DNA of 64,000 nt from Poriferisodalis sp965214215 (GCF_965214215.1 NZ_CBDCBD010000002.1:310001-374000), one strand, 5' to 3'. Shown: positions 37,201-47,439, counted from the stretch's first letter. Numbers and translations: made by a program. Notes: generated by a model from the sequence alone, not told the origin.

Positions 37201-38388
37201 GACTTGGAGCTTGCTGAGGTTGCCGATCTGGCTGGGGATGACGCCCGTGAGCTGGTTCTGATCGAGCCGGAGTTCTATGAGCTTGGCGAGTTGGCCGATT
37301 TCGGCGGGAATCTCCCCCGCCAACTGGTTGTCTTCCAGCCACAGGTATCGCAGTTCGTCCAGATCACCCAACTCCGGGGGGATCGACCCTTCGAGGCGGT
37401 TGTGGCTGAGGTGCAGCCGTCTGAGCTCGGCGAGCTGGCCCATTTCGGCGGGAATCTCCCCGGTCAACCCATTCGCGCTGATGTCGAGGTCTTCGAGATC
37501 GCCGAGGCTTCCCAACGCCGCCGGGATCGACCCGGTGAGCTGGTTGCCTCGCAGGTTGAGTGCGATGAGCTGACTGAGGTCGCCGATTTCTGAGGGGATC
37601 TCGCCGGTGAGCTGATTGTTGGCGGCGTCGAGCCATTGCAGGTTGGAGAGTTCGCCGATCTCGGCCGGAATCTCGCCCGACAGGCTGTTGTAGCTCACAT
37701 CGAGCCATTCCAGATTGTCGAGCTGACCGATCTCGGCGGGGAGCTCGCCCCAGAAGCGGTTGTGACTGATCGCCAGGCGCGAGAGCTGAGCCAACTCCCC
37801 CAATTCGGGGGGCAACTCGCCTGAGAAGCGATTGCCTCGCATGTCGAGCACGCGCAGGTTCTCGAGTTGCCACAGTTCGGCGGGATTCGCGCCCCACAGT
37901 GCGTTCCGTTTGACGTCGAGCACCGTCAAGTTGGTGAGGTTGCCGATTTCGGCGGGGATCTGGCGATAGAGCCGGTTGTTCTGCACGTCGAGCACCCGGA
38001 GGTCGGTGAGTTCGCCGATGGCCCGAGGAATCTCCCCATAGATGTCGTTGTCGCCAAGATCGAGACGCTGCAGACCGGTGAGCTGGCCGATTGCGGCAGG
38101 CAGCTCGCCCGACAGCCCGTTGGACGTCAATTCGAGGCGCACCACCCGGCCGTCGCCGTCGGTCGCGACGCCATACCACTGGTCAAGCGGCGCCGCGGAG
38201 CCCCAGAGATCGCTGCGCTCCCAACCGTCCCCGTTCGTCGCTTCGTACAGCTCCATCAGCGCGCCGCGATCCGACGGCTCGCCGCCGTGCTCGCTGGCGG
38301 CGACGGGCACCGCCAGTTGACAGATCAATGTCACCACCAGCGTGATGGCCACTGCCCGTGCCGAGATGCCGTGACTGGCTCGCTTCAT
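34222..38388 (-). CDS. Secreted fusion of ~30 leucine-rich repeats with a family-5 ABC solute-binding domain
   Basis: 1388 aa from the ATG at 38388 (minus), which has GAGGAT just upstream; a longer frame back to 38454 lacks a site. Residues 1-31 are a signal peptide. Residues ~42-81 are an LRR N-cap (LMELYEATNGDGWERSDLW). About 29 regular 24-residue plant-type repeats (LxxLxLxxNxLxGxIPxxLGxL) plus one degenerate copy span ~82-802. Residues ~850-1388 are a peptide/nickel-type solute-binding protein (VFRLRDDVTWHDGTPFTAHD, NPDYWQTDAKGQQLPYLD, FRQAVAHTLDKAAII), complete to its C terminus. There are no ABC permease or ATPase genes beside it. Probably extracellular; the LRR may bind a protein or glycan while the other domain binds a peptide. 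Confidence 0.85.
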   Translation of the reverse strand: MKRASHGISARAVAITLVVTLICQLAVPVAASEHGGEPSDRGALMELYEATNGDGWERSDLWGSAAPLDQWYGVATDGDGRVVRLELTSNGLSGELPAAIGQLTGLQRLDLGDNDIYGEIPRAIGELTDLRVLDVQNNRLYRQIPAEIGNLTNLTVLDVKRNALWGANPAELWQLENLRVLDMRGNRFSGELPPELGELAQLSRLAISHNRFWGELPAEIGQLDNLEWLDVSYNSLSGEIPAEIGELSNLQWLDAANNQLTGEIPSEIGDLSQLIALNLRGNQLTGSIPAALGSLGDLEDLDISANGLTGEIPAEMGQLAELRRLHLSHNRLEGSIPPELGDLDELRYLWLEDNQLAGEIPAEIGQLAKLIELRLDQNQLTGVIPSQIGNLSKLQVLHLADNQLTGAIPAAIANAKRLAELRLERNLLTGRIPSGLGGLTALKHLDLSDNSLYGQIPYALWSLTELRQLRLDDNELSGPLKTAVANLTKLTELDVSNNRLSGPIPVTITRLANLRELRLAGNRLSGLIPSQLGKLSALEHLDLSGNSLTGTLPTSLARLTKLEQLVLHDNQLSGVIPAWLGDLDRLINLDLSRNALTGHIPPALGDMASLERISLSVNQLEGPLPAEFGNLANLRILFIRYNRLSGELPVELGNLSSLVRLNLWHNEFTGPIPAELGNLVNLTRLDLDDNEFTGPIPAELGNLVELTEAWLRGNQLSGEIPAELGNLTKLRRLYLDGNQLTGAIPAEFGALSSLRRLWLQDNQLTGAIPAELGSLTELEQIMVGGTNELTGCMPAEWRQIEFLADDLSQLAGCAADESEASSEIVDELRRNAEDFAYEIGTHGGALTTSTISEPLTLNLALADDAGTSNVLGYLFEGLTETSWLNDEVEPLLAESWESSDDGLRWVFRLRDDVTWHDGTPFTAHDVEFTFNRVIYNDDFNARGRASFEFRHLNDDGDWETSKMTVAALDDHTVEFVLPRPFAPFLRSMGTSIYPKHLLEEPITAGTFTEFWGIDTAPSEIIGTGPFTIGEYSPGERIVFERNPDYWQTDAKGQQLPYLDQVVRIVVPDFAFELPLFRDGTTDFHGVLGEEYALLEPLQTEEDFALHRRGPGFGTSFLTFNQNPGADAEGEPFVDPTKLHWFGNVSFRQAVAHTLDKAAIIDGVQHGLGYPQWSSVSPAAGDFHNPDVRRYPYDIDKANEILDGLGWVDTDDDGIREDELGNPISFTLVTNDSNAVREAITAIIHDGLTAVGLDVTYETIDFGDLVSQLTTTYDWEAMFIGFTGGPDPYSGISLWHSSESLHLWHPFQDEPATAWEAEIDRLYIEASQEFDHGKRVQLYREAQAIAAENVPVIYTTLGERLGAVRNVFGNITPTLHGYWDIRYLYRTDL
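35988..38145 (-). repeat. About 30 tandem 72-bp LRR-coding units
   Basis: Degenerate 72-bp units encode 24-residue repeats with period GEIPAEIGxL. Similarity is at protein level and some neighbouring units are close to identical in DNA (for example the GPIPAELGNL units near 36300-36410), so copy number may vary between strains. Confidence 0.85.
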
Positions 38389-38517
38389 GTGCACATCCTC
38401 ACGTCGGGCGCATTGGCAAGCGGATGGACGCGCAGAATACAACTCAGCCCCCATGACCCCGTGGAGCCTCGCCGACCGCCGATGGTCGGTGAAATAACAC
38501 GCCCGGCCGATGCGCCA

Positions 38518-38523
38518 TAGGGT
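38518..38523 (+). promoter_or_regulatory. -10-like box TAGGGT before the acyl-CoA dehydrogenase
   Basis: Ends 7 nt before ATG 38531; no Shine-Dalgarno is present. Confidence 0.5.
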
Positions 38524-38530
38524 CTCGGCG

Positions 38531-39643
38531 ATGGACTATCGCTGGCCCCAGGAGCTGACCGATCTGGCCGACGAAGCTGCCGAGTGGGTGCGGGAGGCGA
38601 CTGCGGATCTGTTCACCATCGACGACAGCTGGTTAGTCGGCTACTCGGAGGAGTTCACGCTCCGGCTGGGTGCGCGCGGCTGGATCGGGATGTGCTGGCC
38701 CGTCGAGGCCGGCGGCGACGGTCGGCCCGAGGTCGAGCGGTTCGTGGTCACCGAGCAGCTTCTGCTGGGCGGTGCGCCGATGGCCAGCTCGTTCTTTCCC
38801 GATCGTCAGATTGGCCCGGTGCTGCTGACCTACGGCACCGCAGAACAGCAGGCCCGGTTTCTGCCCGAGATGCGTGCGGGCCGGTCGCGCTGGTGCATCG
38901 GCATGTCCGAGCCCGACGCCGGCTCTGATGTGGCAGCCATCGGCACGACGGCAGTGCGCGACGGCGACCGGTTCATCGTGAACGGCCAGAAGATCTGGAC
39001 CAGCGGCGCCGCCGCGGCGAACTGGTGCTACCTGATCTGCCGGACCGACCCCGACGCGCCGCCGCACAAGGGCATGAGCGAACTGATCGTGCCGATGGAC
39101 GCCCCTGGCATCGAGGTTCGACCGATCCGCGATGCGTCCGGCGATGCGCACTTCAACGAGGTGTACTTCGACGATGTGGAGGTGCCGGTCGAGAATCTGG
39201 TGGGCGAACTCAACAACAGCTTCTCCCAGACGATGCGCCAGCTCGAACACGAGCGGGGCGGCATCGACCGGCTGGCGTCGAACCAGCGGCTGTACCTGGA
39301 CATGAAGGACCGGGCCGACACCACCGATCCGCTCGTTCGCCAGCGGATGGCTCGCATCGAGACTGGTTACCGGATCGGCCGCGACATGGTGCTGCGCAAT
39401 GTGCTGCGCCAGACTCCTTTCCCGCAGTACTCCGCGGTGACCAAGACGTGGTGTACCGAGTTCGAGCAGGACGTCTCCCGTTTCGTGGGCGAGGTGGCCG
39501 GTGCCGACACGATGCTGTCGAACCGGGTGTCGCGCAATGTGACCTACGCGCCCGCCTACACGATCATGGGCGGCACGACGCAGATCCTGCGCAACATCAT
39601 CGGCGAGCGGATCCTGCGGCTGCCGCGAGAGCCCCGCGGCTAG
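38531..39643 (+). CDS. Acyl-CoA dehydrogenase family protein
   Basis: 370 aa from ATG 38531. Flavin-dependent acyl-CoA dehydrogenase fold: MSEPDAGSDVAAIGTTAVRD (substrate/FAD loop), FIVNGQKIWTSGAA, and the C-terminal YTIMGGTTQILRNIIGERIL. Such enzymes introduce a trans-2 double bond into acyl-CoA or catalyse related oxidations in lipid, sterol or amino-acid breakdown. An upstream TAGGGT box suggests its own leaderless transcript, divergent from the LRR gene. Confidence 0.92.
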   Translation: MDYRWPQELTDLADEAAEWVREATADLFTIDDSWLVGYSEEFTLRLGARGWIGMCWPVEAGGDGRPEVERFVVTEQLLLGGAPMASSFFPDRQIGPVLLTYGTAEQQARFLPEMRAGRSRWCIGMSEPDAGSDVAAIGTTAVRDGDRFIVNGQKIWTSGAAAANWCYLICRTDPDAPPHKGMSELIVPMDAPGIEVRPIRDASGDAHFNEVYFDDVEVPVENLVGELNNSFSQTMRQLEHERGGIDRLASNQRLYLDMKDRADTTDPLVRQRMARIETGYRIGRDMVLRNVLRQTPFPQYSAVTKTWCTEFEQDVSRFVGEVAGADTMLSNRVSRNVTYAPAYTIMGGTTQILRNIIGERILRLPREPRG

Positions 39644-39644
39644 G

Positions 39645-39814
39645 TGCGCCCGCTGCGGAGGCGGCAGGACCCTCTGCTCCCGCGATCCAGCAGGCGAGAG
39701 ATACGCAACTCTCCGCATTTCTCAAATGGCGTCATCCGCGAATTCGCCGTGCATTTGCCAGGGATCCGGTCGCAACGTAGCAGAGTCCCCTGCCGCCTCC
39801 GCAGCTATGGCATT
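39645..39814 (-). repeat. Palindromic intergenic repeat, copy D, with a 75-bp insertion
   Basis: Outer arms GCTGCGGAGGCGGCAGG (39652-39668) and its perfect complement (39789-39805) make a 17-bp stem. The central part matches copies A-C, but ~75 bp (39695-39769) separate CCAGCAGG from TCGCAACG. The insertion contains the palindrome GCGAATTCGC. Between convergent acyl-CoA dehydrogenase and MBL genes. Confidence 0.85.
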
Positions 39815-39834
39815 TGCGCCTACCGGCTCCGGTT

Positions 39835-40710
39835 CTAGGGGGCGAAGATCCAGCTGTCTGGCTGGTCGGTCGCGACGATGTGGCCGGCGGTGCGCCCGGC
39901 GAAATGGGTGCCGATGACGAGCCGGCCGTCGGACCAGCGGGGGAAGGCGTCGAGGCGGGTGGCGGTGGAGGTGCCGTCGGCGGAGTAGTCGGCGCTGGAG
40001 GCCATGTCGGGGCGGGCGAACTGCAGCGGGTGGTGGATCATGTCGCCGGTGATGACCGCCTGCTCCCCCGCTGAGGAGATGATGACGCTGACGTGGCCCG
40101 GGGTATGGCCAGGTGTCGACTCGAACCACACTTCGTCGTTGATGCGATGGTCGGGGCTGACGAGGTCGGCGAGGCCAGCGTCGGTGATCGGCTGCACCGA
40201 GTCTTCGAAGACCGGCCCGTAGTCCTGCGGCTCGGAGCGCCAGTAGTCGTACTCGGCCTGGACGAACAGGTAGCGGGCGTTCGGGAACGTCGGCACCCAC
40301 TGCCCGTCGACGAGGCACGTGTTCCAGCCGACGTGATCGACGTGCAGGTGGGTGCACACGACGAAGTCGATGGTCGCGGGGTCAAATCCTGCTGCGGTGA
40401 AGTCCTCAAGGAATGGCGTGGAGAGCTGCTCGAACGGTGGTGCTCCCGGCCGCGACTTGTCGTTGCCGACGCAGGTGTCGACGATGATGCGCAAGCCCCC
40501 GGACTCGATGACCACCGCGTGCATCGACAGGCGCATGCGTCCGTCGTCGGTGACGAAGTCGGGCCGCAGCCAGTCATAGTCGTCGATGACGTCCTCGGCG
40601 CCGGGCAGCAGGACGCCGAACGGCCAGTGAACCTCAAGTTCAGCTATCCGGGTGAGGCGAGCGTCGCCCACGTTCCAGGTGATCGGAATGGACTTGTCGA
40701 CCGTCGGCAT
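39835..40710 (-). CDS. MBL-fold metallo-hydrolase
   Basis: 291 aa from the ATG at 40710 (minus), with AGGAG about 9 nt upstream. The metal-binding motif is THLHVDHVGWN (HxHxDH), with STPGHTPGHVS and AVITGDMIHHP supplying further ligands, and IGTHFAGRTAGHIV near the end. Similar to lactonase/hydrolase members that open lactone or thioester bonds. Substrate unknown. Confidence 0.88.
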   Translation of the reverse strand: MPTVDKSIPITWNVGDARLTRIAELEVHWPFGVLLPGAEDVIDDYDWLRPDFVTDDGRMRLSMHAVVIESGGLRIIVDTCVGNDKSRPGAPPFEQLSTPFLEDFTAAGFDPATIDFVVCTHLHVDHVGWNTCLVDGQWVPTFPNARYLFVQAEYDYWRSEPQDYGPVFEDSVQPITDAGLADLVSPDHRINDEVWFESTPGHTPGHVSVIISSAGEQAVITGDMIHHPLQFARPDMASSADYSADGTSTATRLDAFPRWSDGRLVIGTHFAGRTAGHIVATDQPDSWIFAP

Positions 40711-40836
40711 AGTCGGCGCTCCTCGTTGTCGAGTGGGTCTGCAGGGCTGATTTGCGAACACACGACGAATCGGCGTTGCGCGGCGCTCAGGACGCGCCAC
40801 ACTATTGCCGCTCTTGCGCCCTCTGCGAGGAGACCG

Positions 40837-41286
40837 ATGAACGAACCAGTACCGACTGCCGCTGACTCAGACTTCGACGATCCCACGCGAAGCGATCGAT
40901 TCCGCGAGGCGGCGATCGATGCCGAGCTAGCTACCGGCGAACGCGAGCCGACCCGGCGCAAGGCGTGGCGTCAGGTCATGGTGCGCATGGTCCGGATGGG
41001 CGTGGGCCTCGGCGTCGTCGGTCTCGGCATCATCATGCTGCCGCTGCCCGGCCCGGGCATGCTCGTGATCGCCGTCGGCCTCGCGATTCTTGCCCGTGAC
41101 GTGGCCTGGGCGGATCGGCTGCTGCGCAAGGTGCGGGAGCGGCTGCCGTCCGATGCCGAAGGGAAGCTGCCGCGCTCGACCATCGTCACGATGGTCCTGC
41201 TGACAGCGGCGGGCATCGCTGCATCGATCTGGTTCACCGTCGGCGACATCAACCCGCTCGACGTGATCCTGTCCTGGCGCGACTGA
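40837..41286 (+). CDS. PGPGW-type transmembrane protein
   Basis: 149 aa from ATG 40837, with GAGGAGA at 40827-40833. A charged N-terminal half is followed by a hydrophobic segment containing LPLPGPGMLVIAVGLAILA, the hallmark of the small PGPGW membrane family of Actinobacteria, and a second helix (STIVTMVLLTAAGIAASIWF). Function unknown. It ends directly before the 36-bp tandem repeats. Confidence 0.82.
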   Translation: MNEPVPTAADSDFDDPTRSDRFREAAIDAELATGEREPTRRKAWRQVMVRMVRMGVGLGVVGLGIIMLPLPGPGMLVIAVGLAILARDVAWADRLLRKVRERLPSDAEGKLPRSTIVTMVLLTAAGIAASIWFTVGDINPLDVILSWRD

Positions 41287-41397
41287 GTTCTATTGCCGCG
41301 AGCGAGGGCGGAGCCCTCCCGCTTTCTATCGTCGCGAGCGAGGGCGGAGCCCTCCCGCTTTCTATTGTCGCGAGCGAGGGCGGAGCCCTCCCGCTTT

Positions 41398-43074
<1,677 letters not shown>

Positions 43075-43201
43075 TGCTTCATGCTACGGACGCGTGCTCC
43101 CGGGTTATCGGAGAGCCCGGGCGCGCGGCGGCAGGGGCCCGCTGCTGGCAGTTCGCCGAGGGCGGTCGCCCGCAGCTCGATCGGGCGACGAGAATGTGGC
43201 T

Positions 43202-43591
43202 GTGGCATCTGTCGAGACGATCAATGCGATCACATTGCGGACCTCGGTCATGGCGGTATCGGTGCGCTTCTATGAGGCTCTGGGCTTCCGGCTCACCTAC
43301 GGCGGTGACGATGCGCCGTTCAGCACTTTGCGCAGCGGCGCGTGCTTCGTGAATCTGATCGCGGTGGCCAGCCCTGTCGAGGCCGAGACCGGCTGGGGCA
43401 GGGTGATCTTCCACGTGGACGATGTCGACGCGCTCTACCAGCAGGCGCTCGACGCAGACCTCACTCCCCAGGCACCGCCCCGCGATGCGCCCTGGGGAGA
43501 GCGCATGTTCCCGATCACCGACCCCGCCGGGCACGACCTGAGCTTCGCCAAGCGCATCCGTGCCTACGAGGAGGATCATCCAGACCTGTGA
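43202..43591 (+). CDS. VOC-family (glyoxalase/dioxygenase fold) protein
   Basis: 129 aa from GTG 43202; GTG 43196 is possible. GAGAAT lies 6 nt upstream of 43202. One betaalphabetabetabeta module pair: SVMAVSVRFYEALGFRLTYG and VIFHVDDVDALYQQALDADL, ending with ITDPAGHDLSFAKR, where the Asp/His could bind metal. Members range from glyoxalases to antibiotic-resistance proteins. Function unknown. Divergent from fumarase and upstream of rarA. Confidence 0.82.
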   Translation: MASVETINAITLRTSVMAVSVRFYEALGFRLTYGGDDAPFSTLRSGACFVNLIAVASPVEAETGWGRVIFHVDDVDALYQQALDADLTPQAPPRDAPWGERMFPITDPAGHDLSFAKRIRAYEEDHPDL

Positions 43592-43663
43592 TCCGCGCAT
43601 CGGGCGGAGCCGTGCTGCCGAGGTCGTGATGGGCGACGTGACGCGAGCGCGTACCGTCGGGGC

Positions 43664-45046
43664 GTGAGCGAGGGGCTGTTCGAAGCTGCTGGCAGGGAAC
43701 GCCTGGACCGGAGGGCGCCGCTCGCGGCGCGGCTGCGACCCAGGTCGCTCGACGAGATCGTGGGTCAGGACCATCTGCTCGCTCCCGGCAGGCCGTTGCG
43801 CGAGCTGATCGAGGCGGACCGCTTGTCGTCGGTGATCCTGTGGGGGCCTCCGGGCACCGGCAAGACGACTTTGGCCCGAGTGGTCGCAGCGAGCACGGCG
43901 AAGGAGTTCTGCGAGCTGTCGGCTGTGAGCGCCACAGTCAAGGATGTACGCGAAGTGATAGCGGAGGCTCGGCTGCGCATCGGCGAGCTCGAACGGGGCA
44001 CGATCCTGTTCCTCGACGAGGTTCACCGGTTCAACAAGGCCCAGCAGGATGCGCTGCTGCCAGCGGTCGAGGACGGCTTGATCGTGCTCATCGGTGCCAC
44101 CACCGAGAACCCGCACTTCGAGGTGAACCCGCCGCTGCTGTCACGCTCGACGCTGTTTCGCCTCGAACCGCTCGACGATGCTGCGTTACGGACGCTCATC
44201 GACCGGGCGCTCTCGGCCGAGGGTGCCACCGCCGACGCTGACGCCGTCGATCACATCGCGGCCCGCAGCGGAGGCGACGGCCGCCACGCCCTCACGAGCA
44301 CGGAGGTGGCTGTGGCCCTGGCCACCCAGCGCGGGGGATCAGAGGCGCTCGAAGCCATGGAGATCAGCGGGGCAGCCCATGCGGTGCCTGACGAGACTGC
44401 CGGAAGTCCACACGTCGCGTTGGTCGATGCAGAGCACGCCGTCGACGCGAAAGCCGTCCGTTATGGCGCCGACGGCCACTACGACACGATCAGCGCGTTC
44501 ATCAAATCGCTGCGCGGCTCGGATCCCGATGCCGGGCTGTACTGGTTGGCCCGCATGCTCGACGCCGGGGAGGATCCGCGCTTCATCGCCCGCCGCATGG
44601 TCATCCTCGCCTCCGAGGACATCGGCATGGCAGACAGCACAGCCCTGCTGGTAGCCGAAGCGGCTGCCCGAGCTGTCGAGTACGTCGGCCTGCCCGAGGC
44701 CCAGCTCAACTTGGCGCACGCCGTCGTGCGCTTGGCGACGGCGCCCAAGTCGAACCGGGTCACCGTCGCGCTCAGCCGAGCCAAGGCCGACGCCCGCATC
44801 GCTGGTGCCGGCGAGGTGCCCATTCACCTGCGCGACGCCCACTACCAAGGCGCCGCATCGCTGGGCCACAGCGATGGATACCAGTACCCGCACGACGATC
44901 CGAGCGGTTGGGTGCCACAGCAGCACCGGCCCGACGAGGTGGCCGCCAACATCTACTGGGAGCCCTCCGAACACGGCCGCGAGCGGGACCTGCGAAGGCC
45001 AGCACCGGCCGATGACACCCCCGGGACGCAGGACCGAGCCCGGTAG
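43664..45046 (+). CDS. rarA: Replication-associated recombination protein A (MgsA/RarA AAA ATPase)
   Basis: 460 aa from GTG 43664, with TACCGT ending 6 nt before it. AAA+ domain: SLDEIVGQDHLL, Walker A GPPGTGKTT, Walker B ILFLDEVHRFNKAQQD, sensor GATTENPHFEVN. The C-terminal half has YDTISAFIKSLRGSDPDAG followed by LYWLARMLDAGEDPRFIARR, specific to the RarA/WRNIP1 family. The protein acts at stalled replication forks. Confidence 0.94.
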   Translation: MSEGLFEAAGRERLDRRAPLAARLRPRSLDEIVGQDHLLAPGRPLRELIEADRLSSVILWGPPGTGKTTLARVVAASTAKEFCELSAVSATVKDVREVIAEARLRIGELERGTILFLDEVHRFNKAQQDALLPAVEDGLIVLIGATTENPHFEVNPPLLSRSTLFRLEPLDDAALRTLIDRALSAEGATADADAVDHIAARSGGDGRHALTSTEVAVALATQRGGSEALEAMEISGAAHAVPDETAGSPHVALVDAEHAVDAKAVRYGADGHYDTISAFIKSLRGSDPDAGLYWLARMLDAGEDPRFIARRMVILASEDIGMADSTALLVAEAAARAVEYVGLPEAQLNLAHAVVRLATAPKSNRVTVALSRAKADARIAGAGEVPIHLRDAHYQGAASLGHSDGYQYPHDDPSGWVPQQHRPDEVAANIYWEPSEHGRERDLRRPAPADDTPGTQDRAR

Positions 45047-45126
45047 GAGGGCCTCGCGCCGTGGTTGAATGACAGGGACGGCAGGGGCACCTCGGCATGC
45101 CCCAGACCCTGGTACGGGGGTGTGAC

Positions 45127-46305
45127 ATGAGTGCAGGTGCGGCAACGCTCGGGCTGGCAGAGGTGCCCATCGTCAACTACGGCGATGTCGAGGACGAGAT
45201 GGTCGCCTACCGAGCGGCCGGCACCGAACGAGCGATGCAACTCGGCAATCGCGGCCCGATCCGGTTCACCGACGACGGCGACTTGCACCCCGAGATCGTC
45301 GCGGCGTACTCGCGCTGCGGCTTCTACGTCTTCACCGGCGTGCTCGAGCCTGACGAGCTAGCCGACATCGAGGCCGACGTCATCGACATGCTGGACCGCT
45401 GCCCTACTGCGCCCGACGCCACCACTGACCGTCACGGACAGCCCGCGCTCGGCGCCGGCCATCAGGGTCGCAACGTCAGCTTCGTCCGCCCGCTGACCGA
45501 CCCCTACGGCGGCACCGATGTGGCCCACGGTCGTCATCCGTTCAAGATGTTCGAGCCCTCGGCGCCAGACGAAGCGCCCGAATGGGTCGTGCAGGTCATC
45601 AGCGGCTCGCTGCAGTTCTCCGAAGCATGCCTGCGGCTGTACGGCCATCCCGGTCTGCTCGGCGTCGCGCAGGCACTGAACGGCCCCGATTTCACCCCGT
45701 TCAACGAGGTCGTGTGGATCAAGCAGCCCGGATTGGGCGGATCGGTGGCGTGGCACCAGGATGGCTGGACGCACTGGGACCATCCCGAACTCGACGAGGG
45801 CACCCACGGCTTCAACTTCATGGCCCAGCTGTACGGCTGCGATGCCACCAACGGCCTGTGGGTGGTGCCCGGCTCTCATCGCATGGGCAAGGTGGACATC
45901 AAGGCCATGTGCCTCGCCGCCGGCTCGGACCGCCTCGCCGACGCAGTCCCGGTCGTGTGCGACCCCGGCGACGTAGCCATCACCAGCCGCCAAGCCATTC
46001 ACGGCTCGTTCGCGAACACGTCCGAACGGCCCCGGGTCACCCTCAACTTCGGCTTCCACCGCCGCCGATCGGTGTTCGGCGTGCGCAGCGGCGGCGTCCA
46101 CAACCCGATCTCGCTCTATGACGAGGCCTACATCGCCGAGCGGTCGCGTGTGATCGGCTGGGCCATTGACGCTCGCTCCAAGCGCTTCGAGGCCGAAACG
46201 CCGTTCGTCTACCAGCCCAATGCGGGCCGCGAGCACGAATTCGTCTGGAACGACGCCGCCCGCGAGGCCATCGCGGACTACAACCTCAAAGACATCGGCA
46301 TCTAG
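45127..46305 (+). CDS. Phytanoyl-CoA dioxygenase (PhyH) family protein
   Basis: 392 aa from ATG 45127, with GGGGG at 45116-45120. Fe(II)/2-oxoglutarate oxygenase fold: GFYVFTGVLEPDELADIE near the start, metal-binding WHQDGWTHWD (HxD), and the distal AIHGSFANTSERPR (His plus the Arg that binds 2-oxoglutarate). Such enzymes hydroxylate small molecules; many in Actinobacteria are uncharacterised. It follows rarA by 80 bp. Confidence 0.88.
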   Translation: MSAGAATLGLAEVPIVNYGDVEDEMVAYRAAGTERAMQLGNRGPIRFTDDGDLHPEIVAAYSRCGFYVFTGVLEPDELADIEADVIDMLDRCPTAPDATTDRHGQPALGAGHQGRNVSFVRPLTDPYGGTDVAHGRHPFKMFEPSAPDEAPEWVVQVISGSLQFSEACLRLYGHPGLLGVAQALNGPDFTPFNEVVWIKQPGLGGSVAWHQDGWTHWDHPELDEGTHGFNFMAQLYGCDATNGLWVVPGSHRMGKVDIKAMCLAAGSDRLADAVPVVCDPGDVAITSRQAIHGSFANTSERPRVTLNFGFHRRRSVFGVRSGGVHNPISLYDEAYIAERSRVIGWAIDARSKRFEAETPFVYQPNAGREHEFVWNDAAREAIADYNLKDIGI

Positions 46306-46386
46306 CGCCCCTGGATCAGCTGAGGTGCTGGCTCGGCGGGACGGTGCGCCCGTCGGGGCGAAATCCTCGGCCTGACAGACAGCGTG

Positions 46387-47439
46387 TCAGGACACGAGCG
46401 CGAGCACGGCGCTTGGGCCGATGTGCAGCTGAACGCCGGCACCGACTGCTGGGCCGTGGGGAGTGATGGCATCCAAGGTAGTAGCGACCCCGCCGACGTC
46501 GGCCTCCACCCGCAGCTCGTAGCGGTCGCCGCGGAAGCGACGCCGGACCACCGTGGCGGGCAGCCGCGCGAACCGATCATCGCCCGTGACGCCCGTGCCG
46601 TCAAAGCCAGTTGCCACTACTTCAATGCGATCAGCGCGCAGAACGAAGCTTCCCTGGCGTCCGGCGGCCCTGACGAGCATGGGCGGCACTTCGGAGTCGA
46701 ACACGTTGGTGTGCCCCAAGAATCGAGCAACCTGCGCGGTTTGGGGGTCGGTCCAGACCTCCTCGGGAGTGCCGATCCGCAGCAACCGGCCTGACGCCAT
46801 CACCGCAATGCGGTCCGCGAGGGCAAATGCCTCATGATGGTCATGGGTGACGTGAACGGCGGTGACGCCGACCTCGTCGAGCACCGGCCGCAGTTCGTTG
46901 ATGAGCCGCTCTCTCAGCAGCCGGTCCAGCGAGCCGAACGGCTCGTCGAGCAGCAGCACTCTCGGTTCGGGGGCGAGCGCCCGAGCCAGCGAGACACGTT
47001 GCCCTTCGCCACCTGACAGCGTTGCGACGTCGCGGCCGTTGAAACCCGCCAATCCGACCAACTCGAGCACTTCGGCAACCCGCCGACGCCGTTGCGCAAG
47101 GGGCACCTTGGCCATGCGCAGGCCGAAGGCAACGTTGCCCTCGACGTCGTAGTGCGGGAACAGCACTTCGTCCTGAAACATCAGGCCGATGCCGCGCTGG
47201 TCGGGGCGACGGCCGGTCAGGTCACGCCCGTCGAGCTCGATCCGTCCGGCATCGAGCGGCTGCAGCCCCGCGGCTGCGCGCAGCAGCGTGGTCTTGCCGC
47301 AGCCCGAAGGGCCGAGCAACACGACCATCTCGCCATCGCCGACGGCGAGGTCGACCCCGTCGAGTGCCTTCGTCCGGTCGAAGTGGACGTGAGCGCCGGT
47401 GATGCGCAGCGTCCCTCCGCCCGTTCCCGTTGTCGCCAC
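46387..47439 (-). CDS. Orphan ABC-transporter ATPase (Fe3+/spermidine/thiamine type)
   Basis: 350 aa from the GTG at 47439 (minus), chosen because TAGCGT ends 7 nt upstream; an earlier ATG exists at 47556. Walker A GPSGCGKTTLL, signature LSGGEGQRVSLARAL, Walker B VLLLDEPFGSLDR, H-loop VTHDHHEAF, and a C-terminal TOBE-like region. This ATPase class energises importers such as FbpC, PotA or ThiQ. There is no permease or binding-protein gene next to it, so its partner is unknown. Confidence 0.88.
   Translation of the reverse strand: MATTGTGGGTLRITGAHVHFDRTKALDGVDLAVGDGEMVVLLGPSGCGKTTLLRAAAGLQPLDAGRIELDGRDLTGRRPDQRGIGLMFQDEVLFPHYDVEGNVAFGLRMAKVPLAQRRRRVAEVLELVGLAGFNGRDVATLSGGEGQRVSLARALAPEPRVLLLDEPFGSLDRLLRERLINELRPVLDEVGVTAVHVTHDHHEAFALADRIAVMASGRLLRIGTPEEVWTDPQTAQVARFLGHTNVFDSEVPPMLVRAAGRQGSFVLRADRIEVVATGFDGTGVTGDDRFARLPATVVRRRFRGDRYELRVEADVGGVATTLDAITPHGPAVGAGVQLHIGPSAVLALVS

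Noticed and set aside
40093..40836. Long upstream extension of the PGPGW frame
   Set aside because: It overlaps the MBL gene antisense; the ATG at 40837 has a good ribosome-binding site and matches the family's start.
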